DNA from: Candidatus Pantoea soli
GTDB lineage: Bacteria; Pseudomonadota; Gammaproteobacteria; Enterobacterales; Enterobacteriaceae
Assembly: GCF_007833795.1 (NCBI RefSeq)
Contig: NZ_CP032702.1
Coordinates: forward strand, 2,046,001 to 2,110,000
Direction of reading: 5' to 3'
Length of the DNA: 64,000 nucleotides
The notes under the pieces are model-generated. The model was not told the DNA's origin. It saw only the letters and a list, made by a program, of their open reading frames with translations, and made no database searches. A program made the position numbers and the translations under genes. Position 1 is the first letter of the stretch, and every line of letters starts with the position of its first letter. Shown here in pieces: positions 10,554 to 20,521 of the stretch.

Positions 10554-10898
10554 ATGACCATTACGCGTATTGATCCGGAGCACCGCATGTCTGAAGCCGT
10601 GGTGCATGACCAGACCGTCTATTACACCAGCGTGCCGGAAAATCTCGACGAGGATGCCGAAGCGCAAACGGCCAACGCGCTGGCGGTGATCGACCGCATC
10701 CTGACGCGTGTGGGTTCAGACAAAAGCAAAATTCTGGACGCCACCATTTTCCTCGTGGATAAAGCCGATTTCCCGGCGATGAACCGCGCCTGGGATGCGT
10801 GGGTGTCGCCCGGCAATGCGCCGGTGCGCTGCACCGTGCAGGCGGGTCTGATGAATCCGAAGTACAAAGTCGAAATTAAAATTATCGCCGCGCTGTAA
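10554..10898 (+). CDS. yoaB: RidA family protein YoaB
   Basis: 114-residue YjgF/YER057c/UK114 (RidA) protein. RidA hydrolyses reactive enamine/imine intermediates; this paralogue's substrate is not established. The conserved arginine lies in APVRCTVQAGLMNP, with the YYTSVPENLD and DATIFLVDKADF segments of the family. Ribosome site AGGAGAAAAGC precedes ATG 10554. Followed by the convergent yoaH with only 15 bases between the stops. Confidence 0.93.
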   Translation: MTITRIDPEHRMSEAVVHDQTVYYTSVPENLDEDAEAQTANALAVIDRILTRVGSDKSKILDATIFLVDKADFPAMNRAWDAWVSPGNAPVRCTVQAGLMNPKYKVEIKIIAAL

Positions 10899-10913
10899 GC
10901 CGCGCCGGGCGCG

Positions 10914-11099
10914 CTACGCGTCGTCTTCGTCGTCTTCGAAACGCGCCCGGATGGCTTCACCCTGATGGCTCTGGCGGATCTCCTGCGCCACCTGCGCAAT
11001 CGCCTGGCCGCTGGCCATGCCGCCGGCCATCAGCTCCTGAATACGTTCAACTGCCTGCTGCTGCTGTTCATGTGATAACGCCGGAAGACCTGAAAACAT
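10914..11099 (-). CDS. yoaH: UPF0181 protein YoaH
   Basis: 61-residue conserved protein beginning [20 protein letters not shown] with an acidic C-terminus (FEDDEDDA), the pattern of the YoaH/UPF0181 family. Function unknown. Ribosome site AGGAGAAC lies directly upstream of ATG 11099. Divergent from pabB, as in E. coli. Confidence 0.92.
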   Translation of the reverse strand: MFSGLPALSHEQQQQAVERIQELMAGGMASGQAIAQVAQEIRQSHQGEAIRARFEDDEDDA

Positions 11100-11210
11100 G
11101 ATGTTCTCCTGGAAAAAAACGGGAGGGTATTATTCCATGCCGAACAAACAGGTGTCAGCAACAAAGAAATATGCCAGGCTACGCGCCTGCCTGCTGAACT
11201 GATTTGTCCG

Positions 11211-12569
11211 ATGATTGTGAACACCCTTTCGCTGAAGTATACGCCGGATGCACTTTTGCATCGTTTTGCTGCGCTTGCCCATCGCCCCTGGGCGATGCTG
11301 CTGACCTCTGGCCAGGCGGAACACGCCGATAACCGCTTTGATATTCTCACCGCCGACCCGCGCGTGACCCTGACGACGCGCGGTGAAAGCACGGCGATTG
11401 CGGAGAGTCATGGCGTGCGACACTCGGCGGAAGACCCGCTGCGCCTGGTGCAGCAGCAGCTGGACGCGCTGGGCATCACGCCCGCGTTCAATGCCGATTT
11501 GCCGTTTCAGGGCGGCGCGCTGGGCCTGTTTGGCTACGATCTGGGTCGCCGTTTTGAAACGCTGCCGCAACAGGCGCAACAGGACCTCACCACGCCGGAC
11601 ATGGCGGTCGGCATTTATGACTGGGCGCTGATTGCCGATCACCACCGGCAGACGCTGACGCTGATTTCCCTGGATGATGCCGACCGGCGCTGGCGCTGGC
11701 TGCAGGCGCTGGCCGTGCCGCAGCCGGTACCCTTTGCCCTCACCAGCGCCTGGCAATCCAGCCTGAGTTATGATGACTATGCGGCACGTTTTCACGCCGT
11801 GCAGGAGTATATTCAGGCCGGCGACTGCTATCAGGTGAATCTGGCCCAGCGTTTTCAGGCGCGCTATCGCGGTGACGAATGGCAGGCATTTCTGCGGCTC
11901 ACCCGGGCCAACCGCGCGCCCTTCAGTGCCTTTATCCGCCTGCCGGGCAGCGCGGTGCTGAGCCTGTCGCCGGAGCGTTTTCTTTCACTGCAGCAGCAGA
12001 CGATCGAAACCCGGCCGATCAAAGGCACCCTGCCGCGGCTGGCCGATCCTGAAGCCGACCGGCAGCAGGCGCTGAAGCTTGCCGCAGCGGAGAAAGATCG
12101 CGCTGAGAACCTGATGATTGTTGATCTGCTGCGCAATGACATAGGCCGTGTGGCGGTGCCCGGCAGCGTCAGCGTGCCGGCGCTGTTTGAGGTGGAAGCA
12201 TTTCCGGCGGTACACCATCTGGTCAGCACCGTGCGCGCCCGCCTGCCTGATACGCTCAGCGCCAGCGATCTGCTGCGCGCCTGCTTCCCTGGCGGGTCGA
12301 TTACCGGCGCGCCCAAAATCCGCGCCATGGAAATTATTGAAGAGCTGGAGCCGCAGCGCCGTAATGCCTGGTGCGGCAGCATCGGCTATCTCAGCCTGTG
12401 CGGACGTATGGACACCAGCATTACGATCCGCACCCTGATTGCGGAAAACCAGCAGCTGTACTGCGCTGCCGGCGGCGGACTGGTGGCCGACAGCGATGTG
12501 CAGGCCGAGTACCAGGAGACCCTGCACAAGGTAAACCGGATTTTGCCCTGCCTGCAGGAGCGCGACTGA
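11211..12569 (+). CDS. pabB: Aminodeoxychorismate synthase component I
   Basis: Chorismate-utilising subunit that, with glutamine amidotransferase PabA, makes 4-amino-4-deoxychorismate for folate. 452 residues; the catalytic motif RPIKGTLPR contains the lysine typical of PabB/TrpE enzymes, and the chorismate-binding core is complete (DRAENLMIVDLLRNDIGRV, PAVHHLVS, FPGGSITGAPKIRAMEII, GSIGYLS, ITIRTL). Ends one base before the nudL start, so the two are probably co-transcribed. Confidence 0.96.
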   Translation: MIVNTLSLKYTPDALLHRFAALAHRPWAMLLTSGQAEHADNRFDILTADPRVTLTTRGESTAIAESHGVRHSAEDPLRLVQQQLDALGITPAFNADLPFQGGALGLFGYDLGRRFETLPQQAQQDLTTPDMAVGIYDWALIADHHRQTLTLISLDDADRRWRWLQALAVPQPVPFALTSAWQSSLSYDDYAARFHAVQEYIQAGDCYQVNLAQRFQARYRGDEWQAFLRLTRANRAPFSAFIRLPGSAVLSLSPERFLSLQQQTIETRPIKGTLPRLADPEADRQQALKLAAAEKDRAENLMIVDLLRNDIGRVAVPGSVSVPALFEVEAFPAVHHLVSTVRARLPDTLSASDLLRACFPGGSITGAPKIRAMEIIEELEPQRRNAWCGSIGYLSLCGRMDTSITIRTLIAENQQLYCAAGGGLVADSDVQAEYQETLHKVNRILPCLQERD

Positions 12570-12570
12570 C

Positions 12571-13140
12571 ATGGCGCTGACGCTGGAGCAGTTTGTCAGC
12601 CGTTTTGTGCTGCAGCCGCCGCTGCACCCGCGCCCGTCCGCCATCGCCGGGCGCCGCGCCGCGGTGCTGGTGCCGGTGATCGCCAGCGCCGAGCCCGGTC
12701 TGTTGCTGACGCGCCGCTCGGCGCAGCTGCGCAAGCACGCCGGTCAGGTGGCCTTTCCCGGCGGCATGCAGGATGCTACCGATACCTCGCTGGTGCACAC
12801 CGCACTGCGCGAAGCCCGCGAAGAAGTCGGCATCGATCCGCAGCAGGTGCAGGTGATTGGCGTCCTGCCGCCGGTCACCAGCAGCACCGGCTTTGCCGTG
12901 ACGCCGGTGGTGGGTCTGCTGCCGGCTGCGCTGCCGCTTCAGCTGAATCCGGACGAAGTCGAAAGCGCTTTCACTATGCCGCTGGCGGAAGCCCTGCGCC
13001 TGAGCCGCTACAGCGGGCTGACGCTGCGGCGCGGCAGGCAGCAGCATCAGGTGTGGCTCTCCTGGTATGAAGATTATTTTATCTGGGGCATGACTGCCGG
13101 CATTATTCGCGCGCTGGGCCAGCAGATCGCCCTGCCCTGA
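12571..13140 (+). CDS. nudL: NudL family Nudix hydrolase (CoA pyrophosphatase)
   Basis: 189-residue Nudix protein of the YeaB/NudL subfamily, predicted to cleave CoA or derivatives to phosphopantetheine and 3',5'-ADP. Diagnostic segments are LRKHAGQVAFPGGMQD and ALREAREEVGID (Nudix box), then VLPPVTSSTGFAVTPVVGLL; the C-terminus is WGMTAGIIR. Starts one base after the pabB stop. Confidence 0.93.
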   Translation: MALTLEQFVSRFVLQPPLHPRPSAIAGRRAAVLVPVIASAEPGLLLTRRSAQLRKHAGQVAFPGGMQDATDTSLVHTALREAREEVGIDPQQVQVIGVLPPVTSSTGFAVTPVVGLLPAALPLQLNPDEVESAFTMPLAEALRLSRYSGLTLRRGRQQHQVWLSWYEDYFIWGMTAGIIRALGQQIALP

Positions 13141-13330
13141 TTCCCGCTCCGTTCCGCCTTACCCTGAAAAATCGATCCGGCTCACAACCGGGCAAATGGA
13201 TAACTATTTCTGTGGTTTATAATTAGTTTATTTCATGCGAAAAGGTGCTCGCTGCCCGGCGCAGACGATTACTATTAGCCGCATTAACGGCTTGCGCCGG
13301 ATAAAATAAGATTTGTGAGGAGTGTCACCG

Positions 13331-14695
13331 GTGATTAGTGTTTTTGACATGTTCAAAGTGGGCATTGGCCCATCCAGTTCGCATACCGTCGGCCCGATGA
13401 AGGCAGGCAAGCAGTTTGTTGACCTGCTGGTTGAACAGGGCAAACTGCAGGATGTGACGCGGGTGGCGGTTGATGTGTATGGCTCGCTTTCGCTCACCGG
13501 TAAAGGCCACCACACCGATATTGCCATCATTATGGGGCTGGCCGGTTTTGAGCCCGCCACCGTCGATATCGACAGCATTCCGGCGTTTATTAAAGATGTC
13601 GAAACGCGCGAGCGCCTGCTGCTGGCGAACGGCGCACATGAAGTGGATTTTCCGCGCGAAGGCGGCATGGTTTTCCGCAGCGAAAACCTGTCGCTGCATG
13701 AAAACGGTATGACACTGTATGCCTTCGCCGGGGATCTGCTGATTGAGAGCAAAACCTATTACTCCATCGGCGGCGGCTTCATCGTGGATGAGGCCCACTT
13801 TGGTCAGCCGGTGCTGGACGAAGTCACGGTGCCTTACGCGTTTCACTCCGCCCGCGAGCTGCTCAGCCACTGTCGCGACACCGGCCTGTCCCTCTCCGGC
13901 GTAGTGATGAAAAATGAACTGGCGCTGCACAGCCGTGAGGAGATCACTGCCTATTTCACCCACGTGTGGCAAACCATGCAGGCCTGTATCGATCGCGGCC
14001 TGAACACCGAAGGGGTGTTGCCGGGTCCGCTGCGCGTGCCGCGTCGTGCCGCGTCGCTGCGTCGCCTGCTGGTCTCTTCCAACAAGCACTCTAACGACCC
14101 CATGAACGTTATTGACTGGGTCAATATGTTTGCCCTGGCGGTTAACGAAGAGAATGCCGCCGGTGGGCGCGTCGTCACCGCACCAACCAACGGCGCCTGC
14201 GGTATCGTGCCCGCCGTGCTGGCCTATTACGATCACTTTATTGAGACCGTGACGCCCGATATCTTTATCCGCTACTTCCTTGCCTCCGGTGCGATTGGCG
14301 TGCTGTATAAAATGAATGCGTCGATCTCCGGCGCCGAAGTGGGCTGTCAGGGTGAAGTGGGCGTCGCCTGCTCCATGGCAGCAGCAGGTCTGGCGGAGCT
14401 GCTGGGAGCCAGCCCGGAGCAGGTGTGCGTGGCCGCGGAAATCGGGATGGAGCATAACCTGGGCCTGACCTGTGACCCGGTTGCGGGCCAGGTGCAGGTG
14501 CCCTGCATTGAACGAAACGCCATTGCCTCAGTGAAGGCGATCAACGCGGCGCGCATGGCGCTGCGTCGTACCAGTGAACCGCGCGTTTCGCTCGATAAGG
14601 TGATCGAGACCATGTACGAAACCGGTAAAGACATGAACGCCAAATACCGTGAAACCTCACGCGGCGGGCTGGCCATCAAAGTCCAGTGTGACTGA
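13331..14695 (+). CDS. sdaA: L-serine ammonia-lyase SdaA
   Basis: Fe-S dependent L-serine deaminase giving pyruvate and ammonia. 454 residues, exactly the E. coli length when started at GTG 13331 ([19 protein letters not shown]), which has GAGGAG 8 bases upstream; the in-frame GTG at 13322 abuts the ribosome site and is unlikely. The beta domain carries [14 protein letters not shown]; the catalytic domain holds [31 protein letters not shown] and [11 protein letters not shown], which provide cluster cysteines. Confidence 0.96.
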   Translation: MISVFDMFKVGIGPSSSHTVGPMKAGKQFVDLLVEQGKLQDVTRVAVDVYGSLSLTGKGHHTDIAIIMGLAGFEPATVDIDSIPAFIKDVETRERLLLANGAHEVDFPREGGMVFRSENLSLHENGMTLYAFAGDLLIESKTYYSIGGGFIVDEAHFGQPVLDEVTVPYAFHSARELLSHCRDTGLSLSGVVMKNELALHSREEITAYFTHVWQTMQACIDRGLNTEGVLPGPLRVPRRAASLRRLLVSSNKHSNDPMNVIDWVNMFALAVNEENAAGGRVVTAPTNGACGIVPAVLAYYDHFIETVTPDIFIRYFLASGAIGVLYKMNASISGAEVGCQGEVGVACSMAAAGLAELLGASPEQVCVAAEIGMEHNLGLTCDPVAGQVQVPCIERNAIASVKAINAARMALRRTSEPRVSLDKVIETMYETGKDMNAKYRETSRGGLAIKVQCD

Positions 14696-14784
14696 CCGCT
14701 TCGCTGGAGAGAAAGCCAGCGATCGCCCGTTTTTTTGTCCGTTGCTCTACCTCAGCGTCAGTAAACCAGATACAGTAATTTCGC

Positions 14785-14806
14785 GCGCGGCCCACAGAGG
14801 CCGCGC
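14785..14806 (+). terminator. sdaA terminator
   Basis: 8-bp GC stem (14785-14792 with 14799-14806, 6-base loop) followed by TGTTTTTT. A second hairpin at about 14703-14723 lies nearer the sdaA stop, but its T run is eight bases away. Confidence 0.7.
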
Positions 14807-14917
14807 TGTTTTTTAGGGCCGCTTTTTTTCATCAGCCGCGCTAAACCTGGCCGCCTCAATGCCGATAACCTTCTCGTTACTTTGGCTTTAATCTTTGTTT
14901 TTGCAAGGTGGTTACTG

Positions 14918-16480
14918 ATGCTCATCCCCCAGCAATCTGTGGGTCAATTTCGTCGTAAGCGCCTGCTTATTGCGCTGGTGATCGCCGCGCTGGTCCTGAT
15001 TCTGACGCTGACGTTTCGCTACGTGGAGGAGAAGTCACGCATTGAGCAGCAGTCACTGAATTTTGCCACCCGCGCAATTGCGCGCTTTGACCGTATGTTT
15101 TCACCGCTTGACGTCTCCGCCAATAACACGCTTGGGCTGGTGGGCGTGACCTGTAATCAGGTGCGCTTTCCGCTGATTGAAAAAATTGCCGCCCTGCAAA
15201 CGGTGCGCACCGTTCTGCTGGTGCAGGACGACACCATCTACTGTTCCAGTATTTACGGCCCGCGCCGCATCTCCTTCAGCCAGACCTATCCGCAACTGGC
15301 CATCAACAACGAACGCATGATGCTTTCCACCGACGAGTACCTGCTGAAAGGCTCGCCGGTGCTGCTGCTGTGGACGCCAAAATCGCTGGATAACCGGGAC
15401 GGCCTGCTGCAAATCATCAATATTGAACTGATGACCAACTACCTGCTGGAGCCGCAGTTGCCGTGGGTGGAGCGCGCGATTTTTAACGTCGGCGGCCAGA
15501 GCCTGGAGTATGGCAATCCGCTGATTGAGCATACCGTGCCGTCTGACGACGAAGTGGCTTACGTGCAATCCTCGCTGCGGTACCCGTTCAGCATCACGCT
15601 GTATGGCCCGTCGCCGGCGCGGCTGGCGTTGAATACCCTGCCGTCACAGCTGCCGCTGGCGGTTCTGCTCAGCCTGCTGATGGGCTATATCGTCTGGCTG
15701 GCGACGGCCAACCGCATGAGCCTGAGCTGGCAAATCAGTTATGGCATCACCGCCAATGAATTTATGGTGTACTGCCAGCCCCTGATCAATGCCCGCAGCG
15801 GTGAGTGTGACGGCATAGAACTGCTGCTGCGCTGGCATAATCCGCGCCAGGGCTGGATCGCGCCGGATGTGTTTATCCCGCTGGCCGAACGCCAGAATCT
15901 GATTGCGCCGCTGACGCGCTTTGTGATTGCCAGAGTGGTGGAGGAACTGCCAAAGCTGCCGCAGTCCCCGTCGTTTCATATCGCCATCAATGTGGCGGCC
16001 AGCCACTTCCGCGAGCGTGCCATCCTTGAGGATCTGCAGCGGATCTGGTGGCCCGCCAGCCCGCAGCCCCAGCTGGTGGTAGAGCTGACCGAACGCGACG
16101 CGCTGCCGGTGATCGATCAGTCCGTGGTTGCCCAGCTGCATGAGATTGGCGTGCGGCTGGCGATTGATGATTTTGGCACAGGACACAGCTCGCTGGCTTA
16201 CCTGAAAGACCTCAAGCCGGACGTGCTGAAAATCGACAAGATTTTCACCGCAGCGATTGGCACCGACGCCATCAACGCCACCGTGACTGACATGGTGATT
16301 TCCCTGGCGCAGCGGCTGAATATCGCGCTGGTGGCCGAAGGCGTGGAAACCGCTGAACAGGCTGACTATCTGCGCGAGCGCGGCGTCGATCAGCTGCAGG
16401 GGTATTACTACGCGCGCCCGATGCCGGTAGAAGATTTCCCGCGCTGGCTGGCGCAGCACCAGGCGCAGCTGAACGCCTGA
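14918..16480 (+). CDS. pdeD: CSS-domain EAL c-di-GMP phosphodiesterase PdeD (YoaD)
   Basis: Membrane phosphodiesterase that degrades cyclic di-GMP. A TM helix near residues 15-35 is followed by a periplasmic CSS domain with the CSS tripeptide in DDTIYCSSIYG, a second TM around 235-255, and a cytoplasmic EAL domain. The signature is ELLLRW (ELL in place of EAL, also seen in the E. coli orthologue as EILLRW) with AIDDFGTGHSSLAYL, DVLKIDK and VAEGVET intact. ATG 14918 has AAGGTGG upstream; a TTG at 14882 would extend it. Redox control through the CSS cysteine is known for the family. Confidence 0.92.
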   Translation: MLIPQQSVGQFRRKRLLIALVIAALVLILTLTFRYVEEKSRIEQQSLNFATRAIARFDRMFSPLDVSANNTLGLVGVTCNQVRFPLIEKIAALQTVRTVLLVQDDTIYCSSIYGPRRISFSQTYPQLAINNERMMLSTDEYLLKGSPVLLLWTPKSLDNRDGLLQIINIELMTNYLLEPQLPWVERAIFNVGGQSLEYGNPLIEHTVPSDDEVAYVQSSLRYPFSITLYGPSPARLALNTLPSQLPLAVLLSLLMGYIVWLATANRMSLSWQISYGITANEFMVYCQPLINARSGECDGIELLLRWHNPRQGWIAPDVFIPLAERQNLIAPLTRFVIARVVEELPKLPQSPSFHIAINVAASHFRERAILEDLQRIWWPASPQPQLVVELTERDALPVIDQSVVAQLHEIGVRLAIDDFGTGHSSLAYLKDLKPDVLKIDKIFTAAIGTDAINATVTDMVISLAQRLNIALVAEGVETAEQADYLRERGVDQLQGYYYARPMPVEDFPRWLAQHQAQLNA

Positions 16481-16572
16481 GATAGCCTGACACGACCCGC
16501 CGCGCCTGCCGGGCGTGCTTCCGAGATCCCTCTGCCCGCCAGTGCTGCCCGCCGGGCGCGGCGCATAAAAAA

Positions 16573-16592
16573 GGGCCGTCACCGGACGGCCC
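16573..16592 (-). terminator. yoaE terminator
   Basis: On the minus strand an 8-bp perfect stem (GGGCCGTC with GACGGCCC, 4-base loop) is followed by TTTTTT at 16567-16572. It separates the convergent pdeD and yoaE. Confidence 0.85.
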
Positions 16593-16611
16593 CAGTCGCA
16601 TCACCGGACGC

Positions 16612-18183
16612 TTAAACGTCCTCGTCTTCCTCGTCGTGCGGCTTATCTTTGGTGACGCGCACCAGATCGATGCGGTAATCCGTGGCATCGATAATCTGAA
16701 AGTGCAGCGGCGGCAGATCAATAACGTCGCCCGGCAGCGGCAGCTGACCTTTCTGCGCAATCAGCAACCCTGCCAGCGATGCGTGATCGTCTTCCTGCTT
16801 CACCAGTTCATGGTAATCCAGCAGCTGCTGCAGCGAGTGCAGATCGGTCCCGCCCTTCACCAGCCAGCCGTCACCATCGGCAATCACGTCCGGCGTTTCA
16901 TCTTCGTCCGGGAATTCACCGGCAATCGCTTCCAGCACGTCCAGCGGCGTGATCAGGCCCTGCACTACCCCAAACTCGTTGGTCACAATGACAAAGCTGC
17001 CTTTCGCCCGACGCAGCACGCCCAGCAGGTTGATGGGGTCCAGCGTTTCCGGCACGACGATCGCCGGCGAACTGGCGGCAAAGGTCGCCACGTCCATCCC
17101 GTGCTCCAGCGCCACCAGCAGCTCTTTAGCCCGCACCACACCGATAATTTCATCCAGCTCACCGCGGCACACCGGGAACAAGCTGTGTGGCGTATCCAGC
17201 AGCTGAATACGAATTTCGTCCAGCGGCCGGTTGGCATCCACCCAGGAGATATCGCCACGCGGCGTCATGATGCTGCGGATAGAGCGCTGCGACAGCGTCA
17301 ACACGCCGTTGATCATATAGCGCTCTTCATCCTTAAAAGCTTCCTGCGGCATGGCTTCACTCAGTCCCGCTTCTTCGTTGCTCGCCGGCTGGCTGTTGCT
17401 GCGCTGACGGCCACCCATCAGGCGCAGGATCGCTTCTGCCGTGCGTTCACGCATCGGACGGCGCGACTGATGACGGATAAAGTTGCGGCGGGCAATCTGG
17501 TTAAACAGCTCAATGACAATCGAGAAGCCAATCGCCGCGTACAGATACCCTTTCGGAATATGGAAGCCAAAGCCTTCCGCCACCAGCGACAAGCCGATCA
17601 TCAGCAGGAAGCTCAGACACAGCACTACCACCGTCGGGTGCGCATTCACGAAGCGGGTCAGCGGCTTAGAGGCCAGCAGCATAATACCCATTGCAATCAC
17701 CACCGCCGCCATCATGATTGGCAGATGGTTCACCATGCCCACAGCGGTAATCACCGCATCCAGCGAGAACACCGCGTCCAGCACCACTATCTGCAGCACC
17801 ACCGCCCAGAAACTGGCGTAGCCTTTATTGCCCTGCCCTTCCTCGCCGCGGTTTTCCAGCCGTTCGTGCAGCTCCATGGTGCCCTTAAACAGCAGGAACA
17901 GCCCGCCGAACAACAGAATCAAATCGCGGCCGGAGAAGCTGAAATCGCCCACGCTGAACAGCGGTCGCGTCAGGGTCACCATCCAGGAGATCACGGAAAG
18001 CAGGCCCAGACGCATCACCAGCGCCAGCGACAGGCCGATCAGCCGGGCTTTATCACGCTGCTTTGGCGGCAGTTTGTCGGCCAGGATGGCGATGAATACC
18101 AGGTTATCAATGCCGAGCACAATCTCCAGCACAATCAGCGTCAGTAAGCCCGCCCAAAGCGAGGGGTCTAAAAACAGTTCCAT
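16612..18183 (-). CDS. yoaE: TerC family membrane protein with CBS and CorC/HlyC domains (YoaE)
   Basis: 523-residue inner-membrane protein: an N-terminal TerC domain (about 8-230, seven or so TM segments, with the acidic membrane motifs [11 protein letters not shown] and [13 protein letters not shown]), two CBS domains (about 295-415) and a C-terminal CorC_HlyC domain (about 430-510). TerC-family proteins are linked to metal-ion export; no substrate can be assigned here. ATG 18183 has AAGGAG six bases upstream; a preceding TTG is in frame but redundant. The start codon overlaps the stop of a possible leader ORF (TGATG). Confidence 0.93.
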   Translation of the reverse strand: MELFLDPSLWAGLLTLIVLEIVLGIDNLVFIAILADKLPPKQRDKARLIGLSLALVMRLGLLSVISWMVTLTRPLFSVGDFSFSGRDLILLFGGLFLLFKGTMELHERLENRGEEGQGNKGYASFWAVVLQIVVLDAVFSLDAVITAVGMVNHLPIMMAAVVIAMGIMLLASKPLTRFVNAHPTVVVLCLSFLLMIGLSLVAEGFGFHIPKGYLYAAIGFSIVIELFNQIARRNFIRHQSRRPMRERTAEAILRLMGGRQRSNSQPASNEEAGLSEAMPQEAFKDEERYMINGVLTLSQRSIRSIMTPRGDISWVDANRPLDEIRIQLLDTPHSLFPVCRGELDEIIGVVRAKELLVALEHGMDVATFAASSPAIVVPETLDPINLLGVLRRAKGSFVIVTNEFGVVQGLITPLDVLEAIAGEFPDEDETPDVIADGDGWLVKGGTDLHSLQQLLDYHELVKQEDDHASLAGLLIAQKGQLPLPGDVIDLPPLHFQIIDATDYRIDLVRVTKDKPHDEEDEDV

Positions 18184-18338
18184 CAATGACTCCTTGCACT
18201 TCGTGAAGACGAACGGAATAGCATCTGCACCAGAAGGTGAGACGGCAGATCGTAAGCGGATGAGATAACGCCAGCAGGCGTGAAGTGGGATGCGCGCAGG
18301 CGCAGAGAGCAGGTAAAGCGACGTCGGTGACGGTCCAT
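18183..18338 (-). CDS. Possible 51-codon leader peptide upstream of yoaE
   Basis: An ATG at 18338 opens a 51-codon frame ([19 protein letters not shown] at the N-terminus) whose TGA overlaps the yoaE ATG by one base. Such an overlap permits translational coupling. The peptide is Arg/Ser-rich with no domain recognised, and its own ribosome site is poor (a GGAG about 20 bases upstream). It could equally be a chance frame in a GC-rich leader. Confidence 0.3.
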   Translation of the reverse strand: MDRHRRRFTCSLRLRASHFTPAGVISSAYDLPSHLLVQMLFRSSSRSARSH

Positions 18339-18513
18339 AAAGTGAGCTGAAGCTCGTTACTCCTGAGTAATAAACAGACCGCTAATGTATCAGTTACCTC
18401 AACAAGATCAAAAAATTTTCTTACATTTACACAGGATTGCGCGGGCGCACTAAACCGGCATAAAAACGCGTCCGGCTTTATTACGCGCTGAATAACCGAC
18501 CAGCGTCACATAT

Positions 18514-18539
18514 TTTATTTTTTCGATCACTAAAATAAA
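18514..18539 (+). promoter_or_regulatory. Mlc/NagC-like operator upstream of manXYZ
   Basis: A perfect 8-bp inverted repeat TTTATTTT - 10 bases - AAAATAAA lies about 155 bases before the manX start. This A/T half-site arrangement is that of Mlc/NagC operators, and manXYZ is repressed by Mlc in E. coli. No other gene start is nearer on the plus strand. Confidence 0.6.
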
Positions 18540-18692
18540 TCGCGACCTGACCGCTGCGCGCCATGCGGCGCGAAGGGCCCGTCATCCCGCGTGATGGCCT
18601 GCCTCTTCCCGCACAACGACGGCACCGGCAACGGTCATTCTCACGAATTTCCGGCAGGGCCCGGAAATCTCTCATGCGAACGGAGGTAGCAC

Positions 18693-19652
18693 GTGACCAT
18701 TGCGATTGTGATTGGTACACATGGCTGGGCGGCAGAGCAACTGCTGAAAACAGCTGAGATGCTGTTAGGTGAGCAGGAAAATGTCGGATGGATTGATTTC
18801 GTCCCCGGCGAAAATGCAGAAACGTTAATTGAAAAATATCAGGCCCAGCTGGCTAAGCTCGACACCGCCGCCGGCGTGCTGTTTCTGGTCGATACCTGGG
18901 GCGGCAGTCCGTTTAACGCCGCCAGCCGGATAGTGGTGGATAAGCCTGACCACGATGTGATTGCCGGGGTGAACATTCCGATGCTGGTGGAAACCCTGAT
19001 GGGACGCGATGACAATCCGACGCTGCAGGAGCTGATACACATCGCGCTGGAAGCGGGACGTGAAGGCGTGAAAGCCCTGAAGACCGAATCCGCCGCGCCG
19101 GCCCCGGCACCGGCCGCGAAAGCCGCCCCGCAACCCCAGCCGCCGCTGGCACCGGGCCAGCATATGAAAATTGGCCTCGCCCGCATTGATGACCGCCTGA
19201 TTCACGGCCAGGTGGCCACGCGCTGGACCAAAGAGACCAACGTGACACGGATTATCGTTGTCAGTGATGAAGTCGCGAACGATCACGTGCGCAAAACCCT
19301 GCTAACGCAGGTTGCTCCGCCCGGCGTCACCGCGCATGTCGTCGACATCGCCAAGATGATTCGCGTGTGGAACAACCCCAAATATGCCGGAGACCGGGTG
19401 ATGCTGCTGTTTACCAACCCCACCGATGTTGAACGCGTGGTGGAACAGGGTGTAGACATCAAGTCAGTCAATATTGGCGGCATGGCGTTCCGGCAGGGAA
19501 AAACCCAGGTCAACAATGCGGTGTCCGTTGATGAGAAAGACATTGCGGCCTTCCGCAAGCTCAATGCGCGCGGCATTGAACTGGAAGTGCGCAAAGTCTC
19601 CAACGACCCGAAACTGAAAATGATGGACCTGATTGCGAAGGTCAATCCGTAG
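18693..19652 (+). CDS. manX: Mannose PTS EIIAB component ManX
   Basis: Cytoplasmic EIIA-EIIB fusion of the mannose-family phosphotransferase system. 319 residues: EIIA (about 1-130) with phosphorylatable His10 in IGTHGWAAEQ, an Ala/Pro linker (about 133-155) and EIIB (about 160-319) with the phosphohistidine in IDDRLIHGQVATRW. GTG 18693 has GGAGGT five bases upstream. First gene of manXYZ, behind an Mlc/NagC-like operator. Confidence 0.97.
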   Translation: MTIAIVIGTHGWAAEQLLKTAEMLLGEQENVGWIDFVPGENAETLIEKYQAQLAKLDTAAGVLFLVDTWGGSPFNAASRIVVDKPDHDVIAGVNIPMLVETLMGRDDNPTLQELIHIALEAGREGVKALKTESAAPAPAPAAKAAPQPQPPLAPGQHMKIGLARIDDRLIHGQVATRWTKETNVTRIIVVSDEVANDHVRKTLLTQVAPPGVTAHVVDIAKMIRVWNNPKYAGDRVMLLFTNPTDVERVVEQGVDIKSVNIGGMAFRQGKTQVNNAVSVDEKDIAAFRKLNARGIELEVRKVSNDPKLKMMDLIAKVNP

Positions 19653-19706
19653 TGCATCTCTGCCCGCTCAGGGGCGGACATTCAGACCTTGCTGAGGAAT
19701 TATGTG

Positions 19707-20507
19707 ATGGAAATAACCTCGCTCCAAATTGTGTTGATTTTTATCGTCGCCTGTATCGCCGGGATGGGTTCGATTCTTGATGAGTTTCAGTTTCACCGCC
19801 CGCTGGTGGCCTGTACGCTGATTGGTGCCGTGCTGGGCGATATGAAAACCGGCATCATCATTGGCGGTACGCTGGAGATGATCGCCCTGGGCTGGATGAA
19901 CATCGGTGCCGCCGTGGCACCGGATGCCGCACTGGCCTCGATCATCTCAACCATTCTGGTCATTGCCGGTGGACAAAGCGTCGGTGCCGGTATCGCACTG
20001 GCGATTCCGCTGGCCGCCGCCGGCCAGGTGCTGACTATTATCGTGCGTACGCTGACTGTTGCTTTCCAGCATGCCGCCGATAAAGCCGCGGAAAAAGGCA
20101 ATCTTACGGCGATCTCCTGGATCCACGTCTCTGCCCTGCTGCTGCAGGCGATGCGTATTGCGATCCCGGCGCTGCTGGTGGCGATTTCTGTAGGCACCAG
20201 TGCGGTACACACGCTGCTCAGCTCGATTCCGGAAGTGGTCACCAATGGCCTGAACATCGCTGGCGGCATGATTGTCGTGGTGGGTTACGCAATGGTCATC
20301 AATATGATGCGCGCCGGCTACCTGATGCCCTTCTTCTACCTCGGCTTTGTGACAGCCGCCTTTACCAGCTTTAACCTGGTGGCGCTGGGCGTGATTGGTG
20401 TGGTGATGGCGGTGCTGTATATCCAGCTGGCACCGAAATATAACCGCGTGGCGGGCGCAGCCTCTGCCGGCCCGGCGCAAAATGACCTCGATAACGAACT
20501 CGACTAG
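19707..20507 (+). CDS. manY: Mannose PTS EIIC component ManY
   Basis: Membrane permease subunit of the mannose PTS, 266 residues, essentially superimposable on E. coli ManY (MEITSLQIVL, GDMKTGIIIGGTLEMIALGWMNIGAA, NGLNIAGGMIVVVGYAMVINM). ATG 19707 has GAGGA about 8 bases upstream; the frame stays open to a TTG at 19689 without homology. In E. coli ManYZ also serves phage lambda DNA entry and class IIa/IIb bacteriocin sensitivity. Confidence 0.97.
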   Translation: MEITSLQIVLIFIVACIAGMGSILDEFQFHRPLVACTLIGAVLGDMKTGIIIGGTLEMIALGWMNIGAAVAPDAALASIISTILVIAGGQSVGAGIALAIPLAAAGQVLTIIVRTLTVAFQHAADKAAEKGNLTAISWIHVSALLLQAMRIAIPALLVAISVGTSAVHTLLSSIPEVVTNGLNIAGGMIVVVGYAMVINMMRAGYLMPFFYLGFVTAAFTSFNLVALGVIGVVMAVLYIQLAPKYNRVAGAASAGPAQNDLDNELD

Positions 20508-20521
20508 GAACAGGTGACATC

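Noticed and set aside
13325..14455. A 376-codon minus-strand frame opposite sdaA
   Set aside because: Antisense shadow of sdaA, His/Gly/Gln-rich with no recognisable motif.
16636..18147. A 503-codon open frame on the plus strand opposite yoaE
   Set aside because: It is exactly antisense to a well-conserved gene; its His/Gln/Arg-rich product has no domain and arises from GC-rich codon bias.
18186..18480. yybP-ykoY manganese riboswitch ahead of yoaE
   Set aside because: TerC relatives often have one, but the conserved GGGGAGUA/cross-over core sequences could not be found in the leader.
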